In this document: positions 1 through 8,532 of the stretch, piece by piece | Layout of the letters: each line of letters opens with the position of its first letter | Numbering within the stretch: the first letter of the stretch is position 1 | Assembly: GCA_031409695.1 (NCBI GenBank) | Contig: JANNXS010000047.1 | Location: forward strand, 1 to 22,208 | Direction of reading: 5' to 3' | From: JABFRJ01 sp031409695 | Lineage (GTDB): Bacteria > Pseudomonadota > Alphaproteobacteria > Rhizobiales > Hyphomicrobiaceae | Length of the DNA: 22,208 nt | Program-made: the position numbers and the translations under genes | Notes under the pieces: model-generated | The model's database searches: none | Seen by the model: only the letters and a program-made list of their open reading frames with translations | What the model was told of the DNA's origin: nothing

Positions 1-28
1 CGCGACTGCTCGAAAGAGTGATTGCTCG

Positions 29-85
29 GGCGGCGGGGAGCTGGCGGCGGGCAGCAGTATTGCCCGTTGACAGCTCCCCGCCGTC
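29..85. repeat. Nested inverted repeat (large hairpin) upstream of livF-like gene
   Basis: GGCGGGGAGCTG at 32-43 is perfectly complementary to CAGCTCCCCGCC at 71-82. The pairing extends outward to about 29/85 with one G-T wobble. Inside the loop, CGGGCA (48-53) pairs with TGCCCG (61-66) around a 7-base loop, so the whole forms a two-tier stem. It ends 32 bases before the ATG at 118. It could be an intercistronic terminator or attenuator, an mRNA-stabilising structure, or a palindromic repeat. There is no T-run after it, so plain Rho-independent termination is not clearly supported. Confidence 0.7.
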
Positions 86-117
86 GGCTGCCTGTTCCTA
101 ACTGCCCGAGAAAAACA

Positions 118-951
118 ATGTCCGCCCTGACTTCCCAGCCGCCAACAGCACCTGCCAAATCGATCCTCTCGGTGAAGAACATCGAGGCAATCTACGATCA
201 CGTGATTCTAGTGTTAAAGGGCGTTTCGATCGACGTGCCGGAGCGTGGCATTGTTGCTATCCTCGGTGCAAACGGCGCGGGCAAGTCGACGACCCTGAAA
301 GCGATCTCGAACCTGATCAAGGCCGAGCGTGGCGAGGTGACGAAAGGTACGGTTGAGTTCAAGGGTGAGCGTATCGATACGTTAACGACCGATGACTTGG
401 TCAAGCGCGGTTGCATTCAGGTGATGGAGGGCCGCCACTGCTTCGGCCACCTCACCATTGAGGAAAACCTCCGCACAGGCGCCTTTACGCGCCCGAGCCG
501 TGAGGAAAACGCCTCGCTGGAAAAAGTCTACGCCTATTTCCCGCGCCTCAAAGAGCGCCGCAATTCGCAGGCCGGTTACACGTCCGGCGGTGAGCAGCAA
601 ATGTGCGCCATCGGGCGGGCGCTGATGGCCAAACCGACCATGGTGTTGCTCGACGAACCGTCGATGGGCCTCGCGCCGCAGATCGTTGAGCAGATCTTCG
701 AGATCGTGAAAGACATCAACTCTAAAGAGGGCGTGTCCTTCCTGCTCGCCGAGCAGAACACCAACGTCGCGCTGCGCTATGCGACACACGGTTACATTTT
801 GGAAACGGGCCGCATCGTTATGGAAGGCGACGCCAAGTCCCTGCGCGAAAATGAAGATGTCAAAGAGTTCTACCTCGGCGCGGCAGGCACCAGCCGAAAG
901 AGTTTTCGCGACGTAAAAAGTTACAAGCGGCGCAAGCGCTGGTTGGCGTGA
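118..951 (+). CDS. livF: ABC transporter ATP-binding protein, LivF type (branched-chain amino acid/HAAT family)
   Basis: This is a 277-residue cytoplasmic ATPase that would power a LivH/LivM-type permease for branched-chain amino acids or related carboxylates or amides. Visible motifs are Walker A GANGAGKST (about 50-58), Q-loop Gln101, a TSGGEQQ signature (155-161), Walker B MVLLDEP (175-181), and the LivF-typical AEQN (211-214), with Gln where many ABC ATPases have the H-loop His. The ATG at 118 is preferred because the family alignment begins at about residue 16; an open frame back to 22 would only add a low-complexity, unrelated leader. The tail (residues 258-277) is unusually basic, ending KSYKRRKRWLA. 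I remember such tails from LivF copies clustered with acyl-CoA ligases, so the substrate may not be leucine. No permease or binding protein of this family follows; partners may lie upstream of the window. Confidence 0.93.
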   Translation: MSALTSQPPTAPAKSILSVKNIEAIYDHVILVLKGVSIDVPERGIVAILGANGAGKSTTLKAISNLIKAERGEVTKGTVEFKGERIDTLTTDDLVKRGCIQVMEGRHCFGHLTIEENLRTGAFTRPSREENASLEKVYAYFPRLKERRNSQAGYTSGGEQQMCAIGRALMAKPTMVLLDEPSMGLAPQIVEQIFEIVKDINSKEGVSFLLAEQNTNVALRYATHGYILETGRIVMEGDAKSLRENEDVKEFYLGAAGTSRKSFRDVKSYKRRKRWLA

Positions 952-1008
952 ATAGAAACCCAGTTATAAACCTCGTCGCCTTCAGACAGCCAGTTATAGG
1001 AAACACCC

Positions 1009-1974
1009 ATGAAGCTCCATGTTTTACTTGGCGCGGTGGCACTCGCCGCTGCTTCCGCGACATCTGTGCTCGCTCAGGCCTACCCGACAAAACAGATCAC
1101 GCTAATTGTGCCGTTTGCGGCGGGCGGACCGACGGACATCATTGCCCGCATCGTCGCTGAAAACATGACGAAGACACTCGGCCAGCCGATCATCGTTGAA
1201 AACGTGGCTGGTGCCGGCGGAACGACGGGCATCACACGTGGCGCAACTGCACCGGCAGACGGCTACACGATCATGATGGGTCACATGGGCACGCACGGTG
1301 CAGCGCCAGCGCTGTATCCAGCGCTCAAATATGATCCTGCCAAAAGCTTCACACCCATCGGGCTTGCCGCTGGTACGCCGATTGTGATCGTCACGAAGAA
1401 AGCGTTTCCGGCCAACAATCTGGCGGAGTTCGTGGCCCACTTGAAAGCCAACGGTGACAAGGTGAACGAAGCCCACGCAGGCGTCGGTTCCGTGTCACAC
1501 ACGACCTGCACACTGCTCCAGTCAATCATCGGCACCACCAGCAACCGGATTGCTTATCGCGGTACAGCACCAGCCTTGAACGACCTCGTCGGCGGTCAGG
1601 TCGATTATGGTTGCGATCAGATCGTCAACCTCGTGTCACAGGTTGAGGGTGGCAACATCAAAGCCATGGGTATTGCAACCAAGGAGCGCTCACCCGTGCT
1701 CAAGAGCGTCCCGACCACCGCTGAAGGCGGCCTGCCGCAATTCGAAGTGTCGGCCTGGAACGCCTTGTTTGCGCCGAAGGACCTGCCGAAAGACTTGCAC
1801 GACAAGCTGGTCGGTGCCCTCGATAAGGCACTCGACGATGAAGCCACACGCAAGCGCCTGCTTGAACTTGGCTCGGTCATCCCAGACAAGGCCGGCCGAA
1901 CACCGGCTGCCCTTCAGACGTTGGTTGAAACCGAAGTCAAGCGCTGGTCATCAGTGTTGAAGCCAGCCAGCTGA
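1009..1974 (+). CDS. Bug-family periplasmic substrate-binding protein (tripartite tricarboxylate transporter type)
   Basis: A 321-residue exported receptor. The first 24 residues form a Sec signal peptide (MKLH, an Ala/Leu/Val core, then AQA before Tyr25). The mature part begins with the Bug hallmark YPTKQITLIVPFAAGGPTD (25-43), then GQPIIVENVAGAGG, the usual ligand-loop segment. Length fits the family. Bug proteins bind carboxylates or small amides in the periplasm and hand them to TctA/TctB membrane subunits; neither is encoded here, which is common because Bug genes are often scattered. An AGGAAA ribosome site at 998-1003 supports the start. The gene lies 57 bp after the LivF-type ATPase and 183 bp before the M20 hydrolase on the same strand. 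The ligand cannot be read from sequence. Confidence 0.95.
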   Translation: MKLHVLLGAVALAAASATSVLAQAYPTKQITLIVPFAAGGPTDIIARIVAENMTKTLGQPIIVENVAGAGGTTGITRGATAPADGYTIMMGHMGTHGAAPALYPALKYDPAKSFTPIGLAAGTPIVIVTKKAFPANNLAEFVAHLKANGDKVNEAHAGVGSVSHTTCTLLQSIIGTTSNRIAYRGTAPALNDLVGGQVDYGCDQIVNLVSQVEGGNIKAMGIATKERSPVLKSVPTTAEGGLPQFEVSAWNALFAPKDLPKDLHDKLVGALDKALDDEATRKRLLELGSVIPDKAGRTPAALQTLVETEVKRWSSVLKPAS

Positions 1975-2000
1975 TGCCAGCCTGGTGATCATTTCACGAA

Positions 2001-2032
2001 GCTCCGGCTGGCGGAAACCCGCCCGCCGGAGC
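2001..2032 (+). terminator. Stem-loop after Bug gene, candidate terminator
   Basis: GCTCCGGC (2001-2008) pairs with GCCGGAGC (2025-2032). After a single T/C mismatch the stem continues with GGCGG (2010-2014) against CCGCC (2019-2023), closing on an AAAC tetraloop. It starts 26 bases past the Bug stop codon. No T-run follows, so it may act as an mRNA 3' stabiliser or a Rho-independent terminator of the weak kind. It would separate, at least partly, the Bug transcript from the M20 gene. Confidence 0.55.
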
Positions 2033-2157
2033 GCCGGCAGAAAAACACCGCAAACGTCTCTTGAGCTGCGTCGTGCAACGGAACTTCGTGACGCTTGCGC
2101 CTGCTCGCTCTCGCGTGCACGTTCAACGAAAAGCGAATCGCGCCAGGAGAGCCGCCG

Positions 2158-3576
2158 ATGCCGACCCCAACTTCGCCGAACCGAGACGGCGCATTGGCGC
2201 GGGCACGTGCTTACGTCGACGGTGGGTCGTTCGAAACAGATCTTGCCCGCCGCGTGGCCATTCGCACCGAGAGCCAAGCACTGCCAGAGAGCCTTCCGGA
2301 GCTTGAACGGTATGTGCGCGACGAGATAAAACCGTCGTTTGAGAGACTCGGGTTTACCTGCAAGATCTACAACAATCCCGTGCCGCAGAAAGGACCGCTG
2401 ATCCTGGCGTCACGGATCGAAGATCCCAAGTTGCCGACGGTTCTTGGCTATGGCCATGGCGATGTCATTCGTGGGCAGGACGCGTTGTGGACCAAGGGCA
2501 AGGGCCCCTGGGTTACGGCGCGTGACGGCGATCGCCTCTATGGCCGCGGCACCGCTGACAATAAATGTCAGCATACGATCAATATGGGCGCCATGGCCGC
2601 AGTCCTGGCTGAGCGCGGCGGCAAACTTGGCTTCAATGCCAAGTATCTGATTGAGACCTGTGAAGAGGCGGGCTCGGCTGGAATCAATCAGTGCGTGACC
2701 GAGAACAAGGCCGACTTCGCCGCCACTGTATTCATCGCCTCTGACGGGCCGCGGGTTAAAAAAGAGCGACCGACCATCGTGCTCGGCAACCGGGGCGGCA
2801 TCACCTTCGATATGACCTGTGAGCTGCGCGAGGGGGCACACCACTCCGGCAACTGGGGCGGCCTGATTGCTGATCCTGCCGCCATCCTGAGCCACGCCAT
2901 TGCCTCCATCGTCGGGCCGCGCGGCGCCCTGCGTATTCGGGCCTGGTTACCTGGGCCGATTTCGGACGCGACGCGCGAGGCCCTCAAAGACGTCGAGATT
3001 GACGCGGGACCTGAGGGGCCCGCCATCGACACCTGGTGGGGCGAGCCGCATCTGTCAGGCCCCGAGAAGGTGTTCGCCTGGAACTCGTTTGCCGTCCTCG
3101 CCATGACCTCGGGGCGGCCCGAAGCTCCGGTCAACGCAATTGCAGGTAAGGCATCTGCCCGTTGCCAACTGCGTTTTGTCGTCGGCACCAAAGTCGAAGA
3201 CGTCTTGCCGTCGCTGCGTCGCCATCTTGATCTAAACGGTTTCCAGATGGTTGCCGTAGAAGAATGTCATGACGTCGGCCGCTTCCCGGCGACACGGACG
3301 GACACGGATCATCCTTGGGCGCAGTTCACACGGCGCTCGTTTGAGACCACGCTGCCGGGCGTATCGCCGGCGGTTATCCCCTCGACCGGGGGTGGCATTC
3401 CGAACGATGTGTTCCAGGATGTCCTCGGGCTACCGACGATCTGGGTGCCGCACTCCTACGCGGGCTGCTCTCAACATGCCCCGGACGAACATATCCTGAT
3501 GCCGGTCATGACCGAAGCGGCGGCCCTCATGGCCGGCTTGTATTGGGACATCGGCGCCGGACCAGTTCCAGCGTGA
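2158..3576 (+). CDS. M20-family metallohydrolase (dipeptidase/amidohydrolase)
   Basis: A 472-residue di-zinc hydrolase of the M20/M28 clan, expected to cleave a dipeptide, N-acyl amino acid or carbamoyl-amide bond in the cytoplasm. Metal and catalytic motifs are in order: YGHGDV with His100 and Asp102, GRGTADNK with bridging Asp134, the catalytic pair Glu169-Glu170 in ETCEEAG, and a late zinc His in the SQHAPDEH segment near the C-terminus. A lid/dimerisation region with HHSGNWGG lies between. No signal peptide is visible. The ATG at 2158 is chosen because AGGAGA at 2145-2150 sits 7 bases upstream; an in-frame earlier start at 2095 lacks this. It converges on the YejA-type genes, with only 21 bp between stop codons. 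Its place after a Bug receptor suggests it may process that ligand, but the substrate is unknown. Confidence 0.93.
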   Translation: MPTPTSPNRDGALARARAYVDGGSFETDLARRVAIRTESQALPESLPELERYVRDEIKPSFERLGFTCKIYNNPVPQKGPLILASRIEDPKLPTVLGYGHGDVIRGQDALWTKGKGPWVTARDGDRLYGRGTADNKCQHTINMGAMAAVLAERGGKLGFNAKYLIETCEEAGSAGINQCVTENKADFAATVFIASDGPRVKKERPTIVLGNRGGITFDMTCELREGAHHSGNWGGLIADPAAILSHAIASIVGPRGALRIRAWLPGPISDATREALKDVEIDAGPEGPAIDTWWGEPHLSGPEKVFAWNSFAVLAMTSGRPEAPVNAIAGKASARCQLRFVVGTKVEDVLPSLRRHLDLNGFQMVAVEECHDVGRFPATRTDTDHPWAQFTRRSFETTLPGVSPAVIPSTGGGIPNDVFQDVLGLPTIWVPHSYAGCSQHAPDEHILMPVMTEAAALMAGLYWDIGAGPVPA

Positions 3577-3597
3577 GTCTATGCCCCCGTTCGACCC

Positions 3598-5436
3598 CTA
3601 ATTGGATTTGAGTTTTTTGGCTTTCTCGGCGTCGTGCCACCACGTATCAACGATGCCGCGATCAAATGCGGGTTTTGTCGTGGGACGGCCGAATTTGTCC
3701 CAGACCGCGATGGTGTGGCTCGCCTTGTACCATTGCGGTACCCAGTAATTGCCGGCACGCAGCACGCGATCCAGGGCGCGGGCGGCGGTGTTCAGCTCGT
3801 CGCGCGACTTTGCTTCGCCGATTTTGGTCAACAAGGCATCGACTGCGGGATCGGCGATGCCTGCGAGGTTCATGGAGCCCTCGTTCTTCGCCGCCGTTGA
3901 CGAGAAATACGACTTCAATTCCGCGCCCGGAGTGAGCCCCATGGTGAAGCGCGCCGAGACGATGTCGTAGTCGAAAGACTTGCGCCGGCGCTCATACTGC
4001 GCGGCGTCCAGTTTGCGGATCGAGGTGACAATGCCGATCGCTTGCAGGTTTTTGACGTAGGGCGTCAGCAGGCGTTCGGACGTCACGTCGGTGATCGGAA
4101 ACTCGATCTCCAGAACGTCGCCTGTGGCGTTGGTCCGTCGGCCGTCCTTCATAACCCAGCCGGCCTCGTCGAGCAGTTTCACGGCGCGCCGCATCAGTTT
4201 CTTGTCGGTGCCGGTCCCGTCGGACACGGGCGGGATGTAGGGCTGCGCGAAAACGGACTGCGGCAGCGCGTTGCGCACTGGCTCCATCAGTTTCAATTCG
4301 TCCGCATCCGGAGGCCCGACGGCTTTCATAGGCGAGTTTTCAAAGAAGCTCGTCGTGCGTTGATACATATCGTAAAACAGATTCTTATTGGTCCACTCGT
4401 AGTCGAAGGCTAGGTCGATGGCTTGGCGCACGCGGATGTCGGAGAATTTCGGTTTGCGCGTGTTGATCCAGAATCCCTGTGTGCCCGACGGGTTTTTGTC
4501 GGGCAATGTTTCAAGCAATAGGCGCTTTTCGGCAACCGCGGGGCTGTCGTATCCGGTTGCCCAATCCTTGGAGGTGAACTCTTCGCGGACGTCCAGGATG
4601 CCGGCCTTGACGGCTTGAATGCCGAGGGTGCGTTCGCGAAAGTACTCGTAGCGCACCTCGTCAAAATTATACCTGCCCCGAGAGACAGGCAGGTCCTTGG
4701 CCCAATAATCGGCGCGCCGACCATAGGTCACGAACGCGCCCTGGCGATACTCAGCGATGCGGTATGGCCCTGAGCCGGTCCAGGGCTCAAGGCTCGAGTC
4801 CTCGAAAACGCGGCTTTCGATCTCGGACTTCTGCAGGATCGGCAGACCGCCAGCGATGGCTGGCAGACTGCGGACTTCCGTCCCGGAAAACGTATACCGG
4901 ACCGTGCGTTCGTCGATGGCCTCAGCGCCCGCGATGTCGCGCAGGAGCGACTGGCTGTAGAAGGGGTGGCCCTTCGTTTTGAGGATGTTGAAGGTCGCAA
5001 CGCAGTCGACGGCCATGATCGGCTTGCCGTTCGAGAACTTAGCCTCGGGGCGGATCTTGAATGTCACCGACCGCAAGTCGGTAGCAAGCTCGGCGGTTTC
5101 AGCGACAAGGCCGTAGGAGCTGTCCGGCTCATCCGTTGCGCGCACCATCAGACTGTCGAAAGTCAGGTCGACGCCTTGCGCTGCATCGCCCTTGAGGATG
5201 AAGGGGTTGAAACTGTCGTAAGTCGTCAGCGCACCTGTGCCGACAGTGGTCAGCCGTCCCCCTTTTGGAGCGTGTGGGTTGACGTAGTCGAAATGCTTGA
5301 AGTTCGGCTGATACTTCAAGTCGCCGAAGGCTGAAAGACCGTGCCGGGCCTGCCCTGCGCCGGAGTTTGCGAACGCTGGGGCAACAGACGACAAGGCAAC
5401 GACGCATGCGGTTGCAACAGCACGAACAACGCCCAT
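3598..5436 (-). CDS. yejA: YejA-type oligopeptide ABC transporter substrate-binding protein (SBP family 5), second copy
   Basis: A 612-residue periplasmic binding protein. Residues 1-23 form a signal peptide (cleavage near AFA/N). The mature start carries the YejA hallmark: LSAFGDLKY, then FDYVNPHAPKGG. SBP family 5 blocks follow, such as GSGPYRIAEY and the long central region that lines the peptide cavity. It would deliver oligopeptides to a YejBEF permease. The ATG at 5436 overlaps the TGA of the upstream gene as TGATG and has AGGGGGA (5447-5441) just before it, so translation is probably coupled. A TTG three bases earlier is less likely. It is clearly paralogous to the upstream gene. No yejB, yejE or yejF follows; the next gene is the convergent M20 hydrolase. 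Confidence 0.93.
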   Translation of the reverse strand: MGVVRAVATACVVALSSVAPAFANSGAGQARHGLSAFGDLKYQPNFKHFDYVNPHAPKGGRLTTVGTGALTTYDSFNPFILKGDAAQGVDLTFDSLMVRATDEPDSSYGLVAETAELATDLRSVTFKIRPEAKFSNGKPIMAVDCVATFNILKTKGHPFYSQSLLRDIAGAEAIDERTVRYTFSGTEVRSLPAIAGGLPILQKSEIESRVFEDSSLEPWTGSGPYRIAEYRQGAFVTYGRRADYWAKDLPVSRGRYNFDEVRYEYFRERTLGIQAVKAGILDVREEFTSKDWATGYDSPAVAEKRLLLETLPDKNPSGTQGFWINTRKPKFSDIRVRQAIDLAFDYEWTNKNLFYDMYQRTTSFFENSPMKAVGPPDADELKLMEPVRNALPQSVFAQPYIPPVSDGTGTDKKLMRRAVKLLDEAGWVMKDGRRTNATGDVLEIEFPITDVTSERLLTPYVKNLQAIGIVTSIRKLDAAQYERRRKSFDYDIVSARFTMGLTPGAELKSYFSSTAAKNEGSMNLAGIADPAVDALLTKIGEAKSRDELNTAARALDRVLRAGNYWVPQWYKASHTIAVWDKFGRPTTKPAFDRGIVDTWWHDAEKAKKLKSN

Positions 5437-7283
5437 CAATTCCCCCTGGCTGTTTTGAGTTTAGCAGCCGCTGCCTCGTCCCACCACCAGGTCTGCAGAA
5501 ATGCGTTTTGCCTTTCAGGCTGTACCTTTGGCCCGGCGTACTGATCCCACAGGGCGATCCAGTCCTCGTTGCGTGACCAATGGGGCACAACGAAGTGGTT
5601 CCACAGAAGCACTCGGTCGAGCGCACGCGTGGCCGCTACCAGGTCGGCGCGATCTTTGGCGAACACGACCTTTTCGATCAGCGTGTCGATTGCCGGGTCA
5701 GCGACGCCTAGTGAGTTGCGGCTGCCCGGCACCTTGGCCATGGCCGAACCCCAATAGTTGCGCTGTTCGTTACCAGGGCTTTCGGATTGGGCGATGACGT
5801 CGACGATGATGTCATAATCAAAACTGTCGGTGCGGCGCTGGTATTGGGCACTGTCGACAACACGGATGTTGGACTTCACGCCGAGCTTTTCGAGAGTGCC
5901 TTTGTAGCCTTGCAGCACGCCCTCGAACGCCGGCGAGTTGAGCAAGAACTCGAAGCTCAAGGCCTGCCCGGCGGCGTTGGTGAGTACACCGTTTTTAGGC
6001 GTGTAACCCGCGGCCGCAAACAGTTTGGAGGCCTCAGTCAAATTTTGCCGCTGCTCCGATTGAGTAGCGTTGACCGGGTTTTTCCACTCGGTTGTGAACA
6101 CCTCAGCGGGGACCTTGCCCTTCACCTCGTTCAGGATCTCGAGTTCGCGCCCCGTCGGTAGGCCTTTGGCGGCGAGTTCAGAGTTGTCGAAGTAACTGCC
6201 GGTGCGCGTGTAGAGACCGTAGAACGAGTTCTTGTTGGCGAACTCGAAGTCAAAGGCGAGATTCATTGCGCGACGCACGCGTGCGTCCTGGAACATCGGC
6301 CGACGCAAGTTCATGTAGAAACCTTGCATGGGTGTCACACGCTTGCGTGCTGGCGTGATGCGCTTCACCCACTGCTTTTCAACGGCTGGAAAATCAAAAT
6401 TGATCGCCCAGGCTTTCGCTGAACTTTCAAGCCAATAGTCAAGACCACCAGATTTAAAGCCTTCGAAGGCCGCTATCTTTTCGCGGAAATAGACGATCTG
6501 CAACTCGTCAAAATTGTACTGGCCCTTGAGCAGCGGCAGATCTTTTGCCCAGTGGTCCTTGACCCGCTCGTAGACAATCTCGCGTCCTGGCTGCAGCGAC
6601 TTGACCTTGTAGGGACCAGATCCAAGCGGCACCTCCATGGTCGACTTTGACACATCGCGCGGAGCGCCACTGGCGTCTTTTCCCTCCCACCAGTGCTTGG
6701 GCAGGATCGGTAGCTGAGTCACGATATGGGGCAGTTCTCGGTTGTTTTTGACCTTGAAACGGAACGTGATTTCCCGCTCGCCGGTCTTTTCGGCCTTTTC
6801 CACGTCGACAAAATAGGAGGCGTACTGGGGCGAGATTTTTTTCAGTGTCTCGAGAGAATAGATGACATCGTCGACCGTGATGGGTGTGCCATCGTGCCAG
6901 CGGGCTTCGGGGCGCAGCGAAACAGTGCACGATGAGAAGTCTGCGGGGTACGATGCCCAGGCCGCGATATAGGCATACTCAGCCGACGCCTCATCGGGGC
7001 TCGATTTGAACAACGATTCCGTCAGATAACCGATCCCGCCAGCCGCGACCCCCTGAACGGGCCAAGGATTGAGACTGTCGAAGGAGCCCTCAGCATATTG
7101 GCGGACGCGCCCGCCCTTGGGGGCATCGGGATTGACCCAGCCGAAGTGCTTGAAATCGGGCCCCATCTTCGGCTCACCCACCAGCGAGAGTGCGTGGTGG
7201 CGTTTGTCTTGGGCAATGGCTCCCGGCACGAAGGTCAAGGTCGTCACCAGCGCGGCTGACCAGGCAAACCGTCGGATGCTCAT
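5436..7283 (-). CDS. yejA: YejA-type oligopeptide ABC transporter substrate-binding protein (SBP family 5), first copy
   Basis: A 615-residue exported binding protein and the upstream member of a tandem pair. The signal peptide covers residues 1-24 (AIA/Q). The mature N-terminus has HHALSLVGEPKMGPDFKHF followed by GWVNPDAPKGG, the YejA signature, then SFDSLNPW and later GSGPYKVKSL typical of SBP family 5. It is diverged from its downstream paralogue, suggesting a different peptide range rather than a recent duplicate. GGAGA (7295-7291) lies 7 bases before the ATG. The gene follows prolyl aminopeptidase on the same strand with a 134-bp gap that could hold its own promoter, though no convincing -35/-10 pair was found. 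The two yejA genes form a coupled unit. Confidence 0.93.
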   Translation of the reverse strand: MSIRRFAWSAALVTTLTFVPGAIAQDKRHHALSLVGEPKMGPDFKHFGWVNPDAPKGGRVRQYAEGSFDSLNPWPVQGVAAGGIGYLTESLFKSSPDEASAEYAYIAAWASYPADFSSCTVSLRPEARWHDGTPITVDDVIYSLETLKKISPQYASYFVDVEKAEKTGEREITFRFKVKNNRELPHIVTQLPILPKHWWEGKDASGAPRDVSKSTMEVPLGSGPYKVKSLQPGREIVYERVKDHWAKDLPLLKGQYNFDELQIVYFREKIAAFEGFKSGGLDYWLESSAKAWAINFDFPAVEKQWVKRITPARKRVTPMQGFYMNLRRPMFQDARVRRAMNLAFDFEFANKNSFYGLYTRTGSYFDNSELAAKGLPTGRELEILNEVKGKVPAEVFTTEWKNPVNATQSEQRQNLTEASKLFAAAGYTPKNGVLTNAAGQALSFEFLLNSPAFEGVLQGYKGTLEKLGVKSNIRVVDSAQYQRRTDSFDYDIIVDVIAQSESPGNEQRNYWGSAMAKVPGSRNSLGVADPAIDTLIEKVVFAKDRADLVAATRALDRVLLWNHFVVPHWSRNEDWIALWDQYAGPKVQPERQNAFLQTWWWDEAAAAKLKTARGN

Positions 7284-7417
7284 CGTGGCGTCTCCAGTAG
7301 GCGTCGCGCCTTTCGGTGCTTTGAAGACTTATGGCCTGCCCGTGTGGCGTTTCCAAGTTACCTGTGTGTCACAATTGGCTCACGGTCCGGCCATCGCGTT
7401 ATCATCAGCGCGAACGC

Positions 7418-8383
7418 TCAAGGGCGCATGCCAGCAAACTGGCGGGTGGACGATATCAACTGATGTATGGTGCCGGTTTCCGTCATGGCGTGGCCCGCGT
7501 CTGGCACAATGCGCAGATCGATCTCGGGCCAGACGGCTTTCAGGTCGAACGCATTCTTTAGCGGCGTTACCACGTCATAACGGCCATGAACGACGATACA
7601 GGGGATGTGGCGCAAGCGACCCGCATGGATGAGCAACTGGTCTTCACGTTTGAGAAATCCACCCTGAACAAAATAGTGGCATTCTATCCGTGCGAAAGCG
7701 ATGGCATAGGTGTCGGAGGCGAAAAGCTTCAAGCGTTCATGATCTTGGATCAGCGATAGCGTCGAGCCCTCGTAGACCGACCAGGCCCGGGCCGCCTCAA
7801 TTTGCACGTGGCGATCCGGGTGCGTGAGGCGGCGATAATACGCGCCGATGAGATCATTGCGCTCGGCAGGTGGAATCACCCTTTCTAACTCAGCGAAAGC
7901 GTCCGGGAACAGCCATTTGGCGCCGTCCTGATAAAACCAGCGCAACTCGTCGCGCCGCAGAAGAAAGATGCCGCGCAAGATCATGTCTGAGACAAAAGCA
8001 GGGTGCGCTTCGGCGTAGGCAATGGATAATGTCGAGCCCCATGAGCCGCCGAACAATTGCCATTGCTCAACGCGCAGCTCCCGGCGCAGCCGCTCCATGT
8101 CATCGACCAGATGCCAGGTCGTGTTGTCCTCAAGGCTCGCGTGCGGTGTCGAGCGTCCGCAGCCGCGCTGGTCGAACAGGATAATGCGATAGCGTGCCGG
8201 GTCGTGGAAGCGCCGCATGGTCGGATTCGAGCCGCCGCCCGGCCCACCGTGCACAACAAGCACCGGCCGTCCGGCTGGGTTGCCGCTCTGCTCGAAATAG
8301 ATCGAGTGTCCGCCTGAAACCTCGAGCCGCCCGGTCATGTACGGCTCGATCGGGGGATAATACGTGTGGCGGTGGTCCGTCAT
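7418..8383 (-). CDS. pip: Prolyl aminopeptidase (proline iminopeptidase), alpha/beta hydrolase S33
   Basis: A 321-residue serine peptidase that removes N-terminal proline from peptides, presumably in the cytoplasm since no signal peptide is seen. The family pattern is complete: oxyanion-hole HGGPGGG (45-51), LFDQRGCGRSTPH (69-81), nucleophile Ser114 in GGSWGS, acid Asp270 in HGRYD, and His298 in DAGHAM. The length matches bacterial Pip proteins. It precedes the yejA pair on the same strand, so imported oligopeptides and an enzyme acting on them are encoded together. No strong ribosome site is visible before the ATG at 8383. Confidence 0.95.
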   Translation of the reverse strand: MTDHRHTYYPPIEPYMTGRLEVSGGHSIYFEQSGNPAGRPVLVVHGGPGGGSNPTMRRFHDPARYRIILFDQRGCGRSTPHASLEDNTTWHLVDDMERLRRELRVEQWQLFGGSWGSTLSIAYAEAHPAFVSDMILRGIFLLRRDELRWFYQDGAKWLFPDAFAELERVIPPAERNDLIGAYYRRLTHPDRHVQIEAARAWSVYEGSTLSLIQDHERLKLFASDTYAIAFARIECHYFVQGGFLKREDQLLIHAGRLRHIPCIVVHGRYDVVTPLKNAFDLKAVWPEIDLRIVPDAGHAMTETGTIHQLISSTRQFAGMRP

Positions 8384-8532
8384 TCAGGCCTGAAGTTGAT
8401 GAAAGCGTCGTACCGTACATCGGTGCTCGCAACGTGTCGTGCAAGGGCGACCTATGATCCTGCCTCGGTCAAGCCGACGCGGCTGAACAGCGCGCGCGTT
8501 GGCCGCATAATCTTCGGCCGCGCGCTGGTTAT

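Noticed and set aside
1..117. Possible tail of an upstream gene at the window start
   Set aside because: All three plus-strand frames reach a stop within 110 bases, but the fragments are too short to assign to a family.
382..789. 135-residue open frame opposite the LivF-type gene
   Set aside because: It lies wholly within a strongly conserved gene, has no recognisable domain and is explained by GC-rich codon bias.
7069..7632. 187-residue plus-strand open frame across the yejA-pip gap
   Set aside because: It overlaps the start of one conserved minus-strand gene and the end of another, with no family features.
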